Source of the DNA: Janthinobacterium sp. BJB426
Lineage (GTDB): Bacteria > Pseudomonadota > Gammaproteobacteria > Burkholderiales > Burkholderiaceae_D
Direction: 5' to 3'
Length of the DNA stretch: 64,000 bases
Assembly (NCBI RefSeq): GCF_002735705.1
Contig: NZ_PDZL01000006.1
Location: 186,001 to 250,000 of the forward strand
Shown here: in pieces, positions 18,988 to 28,008 of the stretch
Numbering within the stretch: the stretch's first letter is position 1
How the letters are laid out: each line of letters begins with the position of its first letter
Notes under the pieces: model-generated
Seen by the model: the letters and a program-made list of their open reading frames with translations, nothing else
The model's database searches: none
Told to the model about the DNA's origin: nothing
Program-made: the position numbers and the translations under genes

Positions 18988-20535
18988 CTACACAGGCCGC
19001 GGCGCCGCCTTGCCCGACTCCGCCGGACCGAAATGCAGGCCCAGCCGCAAGGCCAGGGCGCGCAGGGCGCCGCTTTCCTGCTGGTGCAGGGCCAGCGCGA
19101 TATGGCCGTCGGGGCGCACCAGATAGGCCGCGTCGCGGCCCAGGCCGGCCAGTTTGGCGGCGACATTGAAGGTGTAGCAATGCACGGGCAGTTTCAGCAC
19201 GCGCGCTTCGTCGAGCAGTTCGGGCGCAGGCTCGCCATAGATGTGCAATTGCCAATCCATGCTGCGCAAGGTTGTGAAATTGTCTTGCGTGCCGTCCGAG
19301 AACCACGGCAGGCGGTCGCCGCCGCGCAGGTATTCCGCGTGGCCCGCGGAGAGGGCGCTGTCTTCATAGCTGATCCGGATTTGCGAAACGGTCTGGAACA
19401 GCAAACGGCGTGCCCGCCCGAAGCCGGAGAGGAAGGGCAGCGCGTGCGGCACCAGCCAGCGGCGCAGGAATTGCCCGGCCATGCCTTGCGCGACGATGGC
19501 CTGGAAGGCGCGGTCGGTGGTGGCGACGAGCTTGCGGGCAAACACGATGCGCTCGCTTTCATAGGTGTCGAGCAGGGCGTCGTTGCTTTGTCCCCGCAGC
19601 TTTTGCGCCAGTTTCCAGGCCAGGTTGACGGCGTCGCCCAGGCCCGTGTTCATGCCTTGGCCGCCCACGGGGCTGTGCAGGTGCGCGGCATCGCCGAGGA
19701 TGAAGCAGCGCCGTTCGCGAAATTGCGCGGCCACCCGGTGGTGCACTTTATACGTGGAAAACCAGTTCACGTGCTCGACCTGGATATTCAGCAAACTTTC
19801 CACCTGTTCCCGCACGTCGTCGAAGACGGGCGCGGGCGCGCCTTCCGGGCGGTCGGGCAGGATGCCGATCAGGCGCTGCATGCCACTGGTGCGCACGGGC
19901 AACATCAGCGCAAACGAGTTCGCGCCCAGATGGGCATGCAAATCCGTATTCTTGCCGGCCACTTGCGCATCTGCCACGTAGTACAGGTGATCGTAGGTGC
20001 CGCCGGAAAAGTCGAAACCGGCGATCTCGCGCACCTTGCTGCGGGCGCCGTCGCAGCCGCAGATATAGTTAAACGTGCAATATTGTCGTTCGCCATGGTT
20101 GAGCAGGATGGCTTGCACTTCGCTATCGTCCTGCGTCCACAGATCCAGCGCGACGTTCCATTCCACATGCACGCCGGCCGCCGCCAGCTTGCTGATCAGG
20201 AAGCGCTCATGCTCGTCCTGCGGCAGGCTCAGCACGAAAGGGTAGGGGCTCAGCCCTTCGCCGATCTCGCCCAGCGCCAGTTTCACCAGCTCCTCGCCGC
20301 CCTCGTGGATGTGCATGGCATTGATCTTGATGCCCAGGCTGACGAGCTCGTCGGCAAAGCCCAGTTGCTGGTAAAACTCCAGGGTGCGCGCATGCACGGC
20401 CATGGCCCGCGACGCCTGGCCCGGGCCGCTGTTCTTGTCGATGATGCGGCAATCGACACCATGGCGCGCCAGGCGCAAGGCCAACATGAGGCCGGTAGGA
20501 CCGGCGCCGACGATCAGGACGGGAGGAGTATTCAT
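18988..20535 (-). CDS. FAD-dependent aromatic-ring monooxygenase-like protein
   Basis: A 515-residue class A flavoprotein monooxygenase. The N-terminal Rossmann motif VLIVGAGPTGLMLALRLARH is at residues 6-25, and the FAD-binding GDAAHLHSPVGGQGMNTGLG lies near residue 285. The C-terminal domain is thioredoxin-like with the YLVRPDGHIAL segment, as in phenol and pentachlorophenol hydroxylases. No ring-cleavage genes are nearby, so the substrate is unknown. It sits inside the diaminopimelate cluster, between dapD and the arsC-like gene, where it does not normally belong. Confidence 0.85.
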   Translation of the reverse strand: MNTPPVLIVGAGPTGLMLALRLARHGVDCRIIDKNSGPGQASRAMAVHARTLEFYQQLGFADELVSLGIKINAMHIHEGGEELVKLALGEIGEGLSPYPFVLSLPQDEHERFLISKLAAAGVHVEWNVALDLWTQDDSEVQAILLNHGERQYCTFNYICGCDGARSKVREIAGFDFSGGTYDHLYYVADAQVAGKNTDLHAHLGANSFALMLPVRTSGMQRLIGILPDRPEGAPAPVFDDVREQVESLLNIQVEHVNWFSTYKVHHRVAAQFRERRCFILGDAAHLHSPVGGQGMNTGLGDAVNLAWKLAQKLRGQSNDALLDTYESERIVFARKLVATTDRAFQAIVAQGMAGQFLRRWLVPHALPFLSGFGRARRLLFQTVSQIRISYEDSALSAGHAEYLRGGDRLPWFSDGTQDNFTTLRSMDWQLHIYGEPAPELLDEARVLKLPVHCYTFNVAAKLAGLGRDAAYLVRPDGHIALALHQQESGALRALALRLGLHFGPAESGKAAPRPV

Positions 20536-20590
20536 GCCATCCAGTATAGGGCAGGATGGGAGCGGACAACGGGACAATTGAAGATGGTAT

Positions 20591-21031
20591 TCAGATGCGG
20601 TGCGGGAGATGTGCGGTGCTGGCCATTGTGCCAATTTGACTGTTGCGCAGTTTTTTCAGTGTGGCAAATTGCGCACCGTCTTCATCTATCCGATAGTCTT
20701 TGAGCAGAGTGCCCTGCGCGTCCCACACTTGTTCCAGGATGCATATTCCGAGTTCATAGCGTCCATCGGATTTGCGCGCGCCATTGTCGTGCCATTCATG
20801 CGCCGGGCCATGTAACGCGTTCAGGGCAAACCATTCTTCGCGAATAAGTCTGCTCGCAACCGACCATTGCCGGGAAATACCGTTTTTCTGGCCATCAATA
20901 AAACTCGTTTCTGTTATCAATACGCCATCCGTATCGTTTTCAAATGCTATGCCGCTAAACGGTATGCCTGCGTAGCACATTAGCAGGTAATCCTCTGATG
21001 GCTCCAACGCTTCGTAATCGACTCTGGACAT
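20591..21031 (-). CDS. MORN/YwqK-like hypothetical protein
   Basis: A 146-residue protein with weak repeats of the YwqK/MORN kind: ISFIDGQKNGISRQWS-like, ALHGPAHEWHDNGARKSDGRYELG and WDAQGTLLKDY, each an aromatic-rich beta hairpin. YwqK-like proteins are often annotated as antitoxin components, but no toxin partner is visible. The gene looks richer in A and T than the diaminopimelate genes on either side, suggesting recent insertion. Its stop overlaps no neighbour. Confidence 0.6.
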   Translation of the reverse strand: MSRVDYEALEPSEDYLLMCYAGIPFSGIAFENDTDGVLITETSFIDGQKNGISRQWSVASRLIREEWFALNALHGPAHEWHDNGARKSDGRYELGICILEQVWDAQGTLLKDYRIDEDGAQFATLKKLRNSQIGTMASTAHLPHRI

Positions 21032-21075
21032 GCTTTACCTTCAACAAGTGTTGCACTGGCGTGGACAGAAACGAC

Positions 21076-21099
21076 AATGTCCCGCCGGGGCGGGACATT
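21076..21099 (-). terminator. strong hairpin downstream of dapD
   Basis: AATGTCCCGCC and GGCGGGACATT form a perfect 11-bp inverted repeat with two bases between, 31 bases after the dapD stop on the minus strand. The trailing sequence GTCGTTTCTG is only mildly T-rich. It probably ends the dapC-dapD transcript before the inserted genes. Confidence 0.6.
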
Positions 21100-21130
21100 C
21101 GGATGTTACTGATGCTTCACAGCGCAGTGA

Positions 21131-21958
21131 TCAAATGCCGCGCAGCAACTCGTTGATGCCGGTCTTGGCGCGGGTTTTTGCATCCACGCGCTTGACGATC
21201 ACGGCGCAGTACAGCGAGTACTTGCCGTCTTCCGAAGGCAGGTTGCCCGAGACCACGACGGAACCGGCAGGCACGCGGCCGTAGGTGACTTCGCCCGTGG
21301 CGCGGTCGTAGATCTTGGTCGACTGGCCGATGTACACACCCATCGAGATGACGGAGTTTTCTTCGACGATCACGCCTTCGACGATTTCCGAACGGGCGCC
21401 GATGAAGCAGTTGTCTTCGATGATGGTCGGGTTCGCTTGCATAGGCTCCAGCACGCCGCCGATGCCGACGCCGCCGGACAGGTGGACGTTCTTGCCGATC
21501 TGCGCGCAGGAGCCGACGGTGGCCCAGGTGTCGACCATGGCGCCTTCATCGACGTAGGCGCCGATGTTGACGTAGGACGGCATCAGCACGACGTTCTTGG
21601 CGATGAAGCTGCCGCGGCGGGCGACGGCTGGCGGCACCACGCGGAAACCGCCTTTGACGAAGTCTTCCTTGGTGTAGTTGGCGAACTTGGTCGGCACCTT
21701 GTCGTAGAACTGCATCGTGCCGTCGGACGGCAGGACGACATTGTCTTCCAGGCGGAACGACAGCAGCACGGCTTTCTTGACCCACTGGTTGACCACCCAG
21801 TCGCCCGTGGTTTTTTCCGCCACGCGGATGCTGCCGTTGTCCAGGCCATTGATGACGTGGGAAACGGCATCGCGCAGTTCGGCCGTGCCGTTGCCCGGAT
21901 TGATCTCGGCGCGGTTTTCCCAGGCCTGGTCGATGATGGTTTGCAGTTGTTGGCTCAT
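21131..21958 (-). CDS. dapD: tetrahydrodipicolinate N-succinyltransferase
   Basis: A 275-residue left-handed beta-helix acyltransferase, the usual DapD length. Hexapeptide-type repeats occupy about residues 105-220 ([60 protein letters not shown]). It uses succinyl-CoA on tetrahydrodipicolinate in lysine synthesis. It lies 17 bases after dapC, so the two are co-transcribed. Confidence 0.96.
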   Translation of the reverse strand: MSQQLQTIIDQAWENRAEINPGNGTAELRDAVSHVINGLDNGSIRVAEKTTGDWVVNQWVKKAVLLSFRLEDNVVLPSDGTMQFYDKVPTKFANYTKEDFVKGGFRVVPPAVARRGSFIAKNVVLMPSYVNIGAYVDEGAMVDTWATVGSCAQIGKNVHLSGGVGIGGVLEPMQANPTIIEDNCFIGARSEIVEGVIVEENSVISMGVYIGQSTKIYDRATGEVTYGRVPAGSVVVSGNLPSEDGKYSLYCAVIVKRVDAKTRAKTGINELLRGI

Positions 21959-21975
21959 GATGATGTCTTGTTTAT

Positions 21976-23205
21976 TTAGTTGGTTGATGCGGATGCGGAA
22001 AGCTGCTGGCAGAATTTTACTATGCGCAGTGCGGCTTCCAGCCCTTCGGCCGTTTCGGCCACCAGGGCCATGCGGATGCGGTTGCGGCCCGGATTGATGC
22101 CGTGTGCGTCGCGCGCCAGGTAACTGCCAGGCAATACCGTCACATTATATTCGGCGTACAGGCGTTGCGCGAATTCGGTGTCGGACAGTCCCGTGCGGCT
22201 GACGTCGGCCCACAGGTAGAAGCCGGCGTCCGGCAACTGCACGTCCATCACCGATTGCAGCAGCGGCGTGATGGCGTCGAACTTGGCGCGGTACTTGGCG
22301 CGATTTTCCTCGACATGGGTTTCGTCGTTCCAGGCCGCGACGGAGGCCGCCTGCACGGCGGGGCTCATGGCGCCGCCGTGGTAGGTTCGGTAGAGCAGGA
22401 ATTTTTTCAATACTTCGGCATCGCCGGCAACAAAGCCCGAGCGCATGCCCGGCACGTTCGAGCGCTTCGACAGGCTGGAAAACACCACCAGGCGCGCATA
22501 CGGGCGCTCGATGGTGGACAGGCCCAGCATGTGCGCCGCCTGCAGCGTGCCAAGCGGCGGCGTGTCGCCGTGGTAAATCTCGGAATAGCACTCGTCGGCG
22601 GCGATGACGAAGTCATAGCGTTCGGACAGGGCGAACAGGTGTTCCCAGTCCGTCAGAGTCAGCACGGCGCCAGTCGGGTTGCCGGGCGAACACAGGAACA
22701 GCAGCTTGACCTTTTCCCACACGGACGCAGGCACGCTGTCGTAGTCGCAGCCGAAATTGCGCGCCGGGTCGGAATTGACGAAATACGGTTCGGCGCCGGC
22801 CAGATAGGCCGCGCCTTCATAGATCTGGTAAAACGGATTCGGGCTGATCACGAGCGAACCGGCCGACGGATCGATCACCGTTTGCGCCAGCGCAAACAGC
22901 GCTTCGCGCGAACCGTTCACGGGCAGGATTTGCGTGGCAGGATTGAGCTTTGGGATGTCGTAGCGGCGTTCGAGCCAGCCGGCGATGGCGGTACGCAAGG
23001 CTTCCGAACCGATGGTGGTCGGATAGCTGGCCAGGCCATGGATATTGTCGACCAATGCCTGCTCGATGAACGGCGGCGTCGGGTGCTTGGGTTCGCCCAT
23101 GCCCAAGCTGATGGGCGCATACTCGGGATTGACCGTCACGCCGGCAAACAGCTGGCGCAGCTTTTCGAATGGATATGGTTGCAGTTTGGCAAGAAGTGGA
23201 TTCAC
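21976..23205 (-). CDS. dapC: succinyldiaminopimelate transaminase
   Basis: A 409-residue class I/II PLP aminotransferase. [15 protein letters not shown] holds the substrate-binding Asn, and [18 protein letters not shown] contains the PLP Lys in SLSKRS. I prefer the GTG start at 23205 because the resulting N-terminus, [19 protein letters not shown], is the family's; an ATG 75 bases upstream lacks such support. It feeds dapD-dapE with N-succinyl-LL-diaminopimelate. It is divergent from tsaB. Confidence 0.92.
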   Translation of the reverse strand: MNPLLAKLQPYPFEKLRQLFAGVTVNPEYAPISLGMGEPKHPTPPFIEQALVDNIHGLASYPTTIGSEALRTAIAGWLERRYDIPKLNPATQILPVNGSREALFALAQTVIDPSAGSLVISPNPFYQIYEGAAYLAGAEPYFVNSDPARNFGCDYDSVPASVWEKVKLLFLCSPGNPTGAVLTLTDWEHLFALSERYDFVIAADECYSEIYHGDTPPLGTLQAAHMLGLSTIERPYARLVVFSSLSKRSNVPGMRSGFVAGDAEVLKKFLLYRTYHGGAMSPAVQAASVAAWNDETHVEENRAKYRAKFDAITPLLQSVMDVQLPDAGFYLWADVSRTGLSDTEFAQRLYAEYNVTVLPGSYLARDAHGINPGRNRIRMALVAETAEGLEAALRIVKFCQQLSASASTN

Positions 23206-23391
23206 GGAGCGGACCAGGGCAAGAGTGGGGTGATAGTGTCGCGTATGGATTGCCGGGCATGGCGCAATGACGCCGGTCAAGCAATCAGCTTAGCCTTTTA
23301 TTATAGCCGTCCTCGCGCACGGGCTGTGCAAGTAGGCTGTTGTCGACCTGCACGGCATGCCGCTTCCGGGCCTGGCAAGGTAAAATACGCT

Positions 23392-24117
23392 ATGTCTACC
23401 TTACTTCCCACCCTGCTTGCTATTGAAACCTCGTCCGAACTCGCCTCCTGCGCCTTGTTGCGCGGCGATGTCGTCCTGTCGCGCGCCTCGTCGGGCGTGC
23501 GCACCCATTCCCAGTCCATCTTGCCGATGGTGCAGGAATTGCTGGCTGAAGCGGGCGTGACCCTGGCCGACGTCGATGCCATCGCCTACGGCTCCGGTCC
23601 CGGCTCGTTTACGGGCGTGCGCACGGCTTGCGGCATCGCGCAAGGCCTGGCCTACGGCGCCAATTTGCCCGTCGTGCCCGTCGTGACGCTTGACGCCATG
23701 GCCCTCGCGTGCCACCAGCAGCATGGCGCGCCACGCATCGTGACCGTGCTCGACGCCCGCATGGGCGAAGTGTACTGGGCGCAATACGATTACCAGGATG
23801 GCTTGCAGATTGTTTCGCCACCGGCCCTGAGCGCGCCGGCCGGCGTGGCGCCGCAAGGCGACGTTGCCGGCTGTGGCAACGGCTTTACGGCGTATGCCGA
23901 GGCGCTGGCAGCGCTGCCGTGCGCCGCCAAGGCTGACGCCGCCATCATGCCGCACGCCGTGCAAGTGGCGCAGCTGGCGCGCATCGCCTTTGCGGCCGGT
24001 CAGTTCGTGACGGCGGCCGAGGCGCAGCCTTTGTACTTGCGCAACAAGATCGCTTACACGAGCGCGGAACGGCAGCAGATGCAACTGGCCAAGGCCGCTG
24101 CGGAGCCAGCACAATGA
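23392..24117 (+). CDS. tsaB: tRNA t6A synthesis protein TsaB
   Basis: A 241-residue ASKHA-fold protein: LLAIETSSELASCAL at the N-terminus, GVRTHSQSILPMVQELL, and the marker GSGPGSFTGVRTACGIAQGL near residue 75. TsaB dimerises with TsaD in the complex that makes N6-threonylcarbamoyladenosine in tRNA. The start at 23392 fits the family N-terminus. Its stop overlaps the rimI start by four bases (ATGA). Confidence 0.95.
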   Translation: MSTLLPTLLAIETSSELASCALLRGDVVLSRASSGVRTHSQSILPMVQELLAEAGVTLADVDAIAYGSGPGSFTGVRTACGIAQGLAYGANLPVVPVVTLDAMALACHQQHGAPRIVTVLDARMGEVYWAQYDYQDGLQIVSPPALSAPAGVAPQGDVAGCGNGFTAYAEALAALPCAAKADAAIMPHAVQVAQLARIAFAAGQFVTAAEAQPLYLRNKIAYTSAERQQMQLAKAAAEPAQ

Positions 24118-24605
24118 GTGTAGCGGGCCAAGATCGTGCTGCCGGCTGGGACTTGCTGCGCCTCGACTATCAGCCGATGCAGGAAGCGGATCTGTTGGAG
24201 GTGCTGGCGCTGGAGCAGTGCGTGTATCCGCATCCCTGGACGCATGGCAACTTTGTCGATTCGCTCAAGAGCGGCTATCCGGCCTGGGTGCTGCGCGACG
24301 TGGATGGCACCTTGCTTGGTTACTTCTTGCTGATGCTGGTCGTCGACGAGGCGCACTTGCTCAACGTGGCCGTCGAGGGTGCCATCCAGGGTCAGGGATT
24401 GGGCCGCTTCCTGCTGAACCAGTCCTGCGCCTGCGCGCGCCAGCTGGGCATGGAATCGATGCTGCTGGAAGTGCGCCCGTCGAACGTGCGCGCGCTCGAC
24501 ATCTACCAGCGCTATGGATTTGAACAGATCGGCCGGCGCAAGGGATATTATCCGGCCAGTAACTCGCAACGTGAGGACGCCATCGTGATGCGTTATACCT
24601 TATGA
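24114..24605 (+). CDS. rimI: ribosomal protein S18 alanine N-acetyltransferase
   Basis: A 163-residue GNAT acetyltransferase with the acetyl-CoA motif VEGAIQGQGLGRFLLNQS near residue 90 and the RimI-type C-terminus SNVRALDIYQRYGFEQIGRR followed by KGYY. RimI acetylates the N-terminal alanine of S18. Coupled by ATGA overlaps to tsaB upstream and to the uracil-DNA glycosylase gene downstream. Confidence 0.93.
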   Translation: MSVAGQDRAAGWDLLRLDYQPMQEADLLEVLALEQCVYPHPWTHGNFVDSLKSGYPAWVLRDVDGTLLGYFLLMLVVDEAHLLNVAVEGAIQGQGLGRFLLNQSCACARQLGMESMLLEVRPSNVRALDIYQRYGFEQIGRRKGYYPASNSQREDAIVMRYTL

Positions 24606-25480
24606 GCCGCAGCGCCGTTTTCCTCGATGAAATGGGCGTCGGCCCCCTGTGGCGCTTGCGCCAGGGTGTTGCACCCGAACCGGTTGACGTCGCCGCCGAG
24701 GCCCCCGTGGAGATGGAAGCCGTCGTGGCGGCGCCTGTGGCAGAAGCCATAGAAGCCGTGATCGAGGTGGTTGCTGAGGCGGTCGCCGAGGTGCAGGTCG
24801 AAGCGCCCGTTGCTGTTGCCGCTACGCCAGCTCCTGCCGCCGAGCCGGACGACACGGCCTGGTTCGATGATGCGCCGCCACCGCCACCGGCCAAACAGCT
24901 GAGCGATGCCGATATCGCCGCCCTCGACTGGGATGGCTTGACGGCCGCCGTGGCCAAGTGCGCGCGCTGCGACTTGTGCAAGACGCGCAAGGGCGTCGTC
25001 ATGGGCCGTGGCGACCGCCAGGGTAATTGGCTGATGCTGGCCAGCAGCCCGTCGCGGCTGGAAGAGCGCGAAGGGCGTGCCTTGCCGGGCGAGCAGGGCA
25101 AGTTGCTCGACAATATGCTGAAAGCCATCGATATCGATGCGGGCAGCGGCGTGTACATCACGCACTTGCTGAAATGCCGTCCGCTCGACGAGGCGGGGCA
25201 GGAACGCTTGCCCACCGAATCGGAGTCGGCCGCCTGCCGTCCCTATTTTGACCGCGAACTGGCCCTGCTGCAGCCGCGCACCATCGTCACCCTCGGTTCG
25301 ATGGCAGCCGCCGGCATCAATCCCGGTGAAAAACCCGTGCGCGGCACGGTGCGCCAGTTGGGCAATGCGTCCGTCGTGGCCACCTTCCACCCGGAAATGC
25401 TGCTGCAGGATGGGACGGGCAAGGCCAAGGCGCGCGCCTGGGCCGACCTGTGCCTGGCGAAAAGCACGCACGGTGATTGA
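24602..25480 (+). CDS. family 4-like uracil-DNA glycosylase with long Ala/Glu/Val-rich N-terminus
   Basis: A 292-residue protein. Residues about 1-105 are an Ala/Val/Glu/Pro-rich linker-like extension. The rest is a UDG superfamily domain: candidate iron-sulfur cysteines CARCDLCK near residue 120, EGRALPGEQGKLLDNML, YITHLLKCRPLD, a SAACRPYFDRELALL segment, TLGSMAA, and a terminal TFHPEMLL motif. The first motif reads LASSPSRLEEREGR where family 4 enzymes normally have a GExPG core, so the active site deviates. Removal of uracil from DNA is the family role, but activity here is uncertain. Confidence 0.8.
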   Translation: MSRSAVFLDEMGVGPLWRLRQGVAPEPVDVAAEAPVEMEAVVAAPVAEAIEAVIEVVAEAVAEVQVEAPVAVAATPAPAAEPDDTAWFDDAPPPPPAKQLSDADIAALDWDGLTAAVAKCARCDLCKTRKGVVMGRGDRQGNWLMLASSPSRLEEREGRALPGEQGKLLDNMLKAIDIDAGSGVYITHLLKCRPLDEAGQERLPTESESAACRPYFDRELALLQPRTIVTLGSMAAAGINPGEKPVRGTVRQLGNASVVATFHPEMLLQDGTGKAKARAWADLCLAKSTHGD

Positions 25481-26411
25481 GACTGCCGTCGGCACCTTCC
25501 AGGCCCGTTTCGAGCAGCGCTGGGGGCATCTGACGCACCCGCGCGTGCGGGCGCTGGCCTGGCTGCTCGACTCGCCCGATCTGCTCGATCCGTCCAGCCG
25601 CCACTGGGGCGGGCGCATTGCAAGTCTCGCGCCCGTCACGCCTGCCGTGGCTGCCTGGCTGGAAGGGCTGCAGGCAGACCCCTCACCGCTCGATGCGGCG
25701 CTGGGGCCGAAATTCTATTCCCGCCTGGGCCTGTACGCTGAAAAGCTGCTGGCCTTTTATTTTGAACAGCACGGGGTATTGCAGGCGCATGGTTTGCAAG
25801 TGCAGGTGAACCGCAACGACACGGTAGGCGAGTTCGATTTTCTGCTGCGTGACGGTAACGACTTGCTGCACTGGGAATTCGCCACCAAGTTCTACCTGCT
25901 CGAAGGCGCGCCCGATCCGGGCGTCTTCAACCACTTGATCGGCCCCAACCTGGCCGACACTCTGGGCTTGAAGATGCGCAAGATTCTCGACAAACAACTG
26001 GCCCTGTCCCGCCACCCGGCCGCGCAAACCCTGCTGGCACAGCCCGTGCGCGCGGCGCAGGCGCTGGTCAAGGGCTGGCTGTTTTATGCGGCAGGCGCCA
26101 CGCCTGCCCTGGACGGTATTTCCCCTGAACATGGACACGGCTTCTGGTGCACGCCAACACAATTACCGCAGCAGCGCTATGTCGTGCTGCCGCGCCTGCA
26201 ATGGCTGGCGCCGTTCAAGGGCTGCGAGGTGGAGGTGCTGGACGTGGAGGCCTTGTGCGCGAAGTTGTTTGATCTGGCGCAACCGGTGATGGTGGCCACG
26301 GTGGATACTGTCGAAGGTTGGGAAGTGGAGCGTACGCGCGGTTTTGTCGTGCCGCATGACTGGACGGAGCAGGCTGCCGCGCGGCGGCTGTTAGGTACGC
26401 TGCCAGCGTAA
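25473..26411 (+). CDS. DUF1853 family protein
   Basis: A 312-residue protein with the DUF1853 pattern: RWGHLTHPRVRALAWLLDSP near the N-terminus, KFYSRLGLYAEKLLAFYF, and the nuclease-like NDTVGEFDFLLRDGNDLLHWEF plus TKFYLL. The E-D-F-x-F-x-K arrangement recalls PD-(D/E)XK folds, but no activity is known. The GTG at 25473 overlaps the end of the UDG gene by 8 bases; a start further upstream inside that gene cannot be excluded. Context (tsaB-rimI-UDG) is common in Burkholderiales. Confidence 0.8.
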   Translation: MIETAVGTFQARFEQRWGHLTHPRVRALAWLLDSPDLLDPSSRHWGGRIASLAPVTPAVAAWLEGLQADPSPLDAALGPKFYSRLGLYAEKLLAFYFEQHGVLQAHGLQVQVNRNDTVGEFDFLLRDGNDLLHWEFATKFYLLEGAPDPGVFNHLIGPNLADTLGLKMRKILDKQLALSRHPAAQTLLAQPVRAAQALVKGWLFYAAGATPALDGISPEHGHGFWCTPTQLPQQRYVVLPRLQWLAPFKGCEVEVLDVEALCAKLFDLAQPVMVATVDTVEGWEVERTRGFVVPHDWTEQAAARRLLGTLPA

Positions 26412-26415
26412 TGCT

Positions 26416-26495
26416 GGGGTCAGTCGCTTTGCGATCGGAATGTATCCCATTGGGATACGTTCCCCCGCCGGGACTCGGCGTCCCCGTCTGACCCC
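26416..26495. repeat. GGGGTCAG-bounded nested palindrome
   Basis: GGGGTCAG at 26416-26423 and CTGACCCC at 26488-26495 bound an 80-base element with an inner perfect palindrome, GTATCCCA/TGGGATAC, at 26442-26458. It sits between the convergent DUF1853 and lplT genes. The outer arms match those of the element at 8443-8469, pointing to a dispersed repeat that may serve as a terminator for both genes. Confidence 0.55.
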
Positions 26496-26499
26496 AAAA

Positions 26500-27762
26500 T
26501 TAATGTTTCTGCTCGCCAATCAAGGACAGATTGTCGTGCTCCGCCTGGTTCAGCTTGTGCCTGCGCATGATCATGTACATGGTGCCGGCGACGAACAGGC
26601 CGAACAGGGTGATGATGATGTTCAGCGGCAGGTGCAGACGGATCATGATGGAATACACGGCCAGCATGGTGAGAATCGACAGGTTCTCATTGAAGTTCTG
26701 CACGGCGATGGAATGGCCTGCGCTCATCAGCACGTGGCCGCGGTGTTGCAGCAGAGCATTCATTGGCACGACGAAAAAGCCGGACAGGGCGCCGATCAGT
26801 ATCAGCAGCGGGTAGGCGATCCACACAGAATGCACTTGCGTCATCATCATGACGATCACGCCCATGGCGATGCCCAGCGGAATGACAGTCAGCGATTTGC
26901 GCAGCGGAATGAAGCGGGCCGACAGCACGGCGCCGGCGGCCACGCCGATGGCGACCACGCCCACCAGGCTGGTCGCCTTGTCGAATGGCATGTTCAAGGA
27001 TTGCTTGGCCCATTCCAGCACGATCAGTTGCAAGGTGGCGCCAGCGCCCCAGAACAGGGTCGTCACGGCCAGGGTGATCTGGCCCAGCTTGTCTTTCCAC
27101 AGGATGGAATAGCAATTGGCAAAATCGGTAATCAGTTTGATAGGATTGCGTTCCTGGTGCGGATACACGCAGCCCGTGTCGGGAATCTTCAGGTTGGCCA
27201 GGGTTGCCAGCACATAGATGCCGACCACCACGCACAGGGCCGCTTCCGTCTTGTTGGTGATGCCCGTGTCGATCAGGGGGAAGTCGAAGGACAGCAGCAT
27301 GTCGGACACGTGGCCGCTGACGAGTGCGCCGCCCATGACGGTGCCGAGGATGATGGAGGTGACGGTCAAGCCTTCGATCCAGCCATTCGCCGCCACGAGT
27401 TTTTCCGGCGGCAGCAGTTCCGTCAGGATGCCGTACTTGGCGGGCGAGTACACGGCCGCGCCAAAACCGACGACGGCGTAAGCCAGCAGCGGGTGTACGT
27501 GGAAGAAGACGAGGGCGCAGCCGAAAATCTTGACCATGTTGGCGATGAACATGACCTTGCCTTTTGGCAATGCATCTGCGAAGGCGCCGACAAAAGCGGC
27601 TAACAGCACGTAAAACAGGACGAATGACAGTTTGAGCAGCGGCGTGATCCACGCCGGTGATTTCATGGACACCAATAAATCGACGGCGACAAAAAAGAGG
27701 GCGTTATCTGCCAGCGAGGAAAAGAACTGCGCCGCCATGATGGTATAAAAACCACGATTCAT
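26500..27762 (-). CDS. lplT: lysophospholipid transporter LplT
   Basis: A 420-residue MFS-type inner-membrane transporter with about 12 membrane segments. The N-terminus MNRGFYTIMAAQFFSSLADN is typical of LplT, as is the YSPAKYGILTELLPPEKLVA loop near residue 110. LplT flips lysophospholipids to the cytoplasmic face for re-acylation. The frame is open far upstream, but family similarity begins at 27762. It is divergent from alr, the usual neighbour. Confidence 0.92.
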   Translation of the reverse strand: MNRGFYTIMAAQFFSSLADNALFFVAVDLLVSMKSPAWITPLLKLSFVLFYVLLAAFVGAFADALPKGKVMFIANMVKIFGCALVFFHVHPLLAYAVVGFGAAVYSPAKYGILTELLPPEKLVAANGWIEGLTVTSIILGTVMGGALVSGHVSDMLLSFDFPLIDTGITNKTEAALCVVVGIYVLATLANLKIPDTGCVYPHQERNPIKLITDFANCYSILWKDKLGQITLAVTTLFWGAGATLQLIVLEWAKQSLNMPFDKATSLVGVVAIGVAAGAVLSARFIPLRKSLTVIPLGIAMGVIVMMMTQVHSVWIAYPLLILIGALSGFFVVPMNALLQHRGHVLMSAGHSIAVQNFNENLSILTMLAVYSIMIRLHLPLNIIITLFGLFVAGTMYMIMRRHKLNQAEHDNLSLIGEQKH

Positions 27763-28008
27763 TCTGGAATGCCTGAAATCATATCTGGCTTGCTTTATAC
27801 CACGAAAAAACGGCAAACCCCAAGTTTGGAAGGGGCTGCTTTGCATAGTCTTGTCTAAGCGAAGCTTAATTTTTCTGCCGTAGAAAAATACATCACATGT
27901 GAGCATTTTATACATGGTGTCCTGTGCGCCGGTCTGGTGCGCGGCGACGGACCAGCTTGCGACCCATCCGGTAAAATACGGCTTTCCCACCCGCCGTGAA
28001 CGACGCAT

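Noticed and set aside
19033..20703. Long open frame antisense to the flavin monooxygenase
   Set aside because: The minus strand carries clear FAD motifs; the antisense product has no recognisable features.
22102..23391. A 430-codon upstream extension of tsaB
   Set aside because: It is antisense to dapC and lacks similarity to TsaB, whose normal N-terminus begins at 23392.
26442..26458. Simple terminator for DUF1853
   Set aside because: The inner palindrome has no following T-run and is nested in a larger repeat with matching outer arms, so it is reported as a repeat.
27893..27902. CRP/FNR site TCACATGTGA upstream of alr
   Set aside because: The 10-base palindrome lacks the six-base spacing between half-sites required for CRP or FNR binding.
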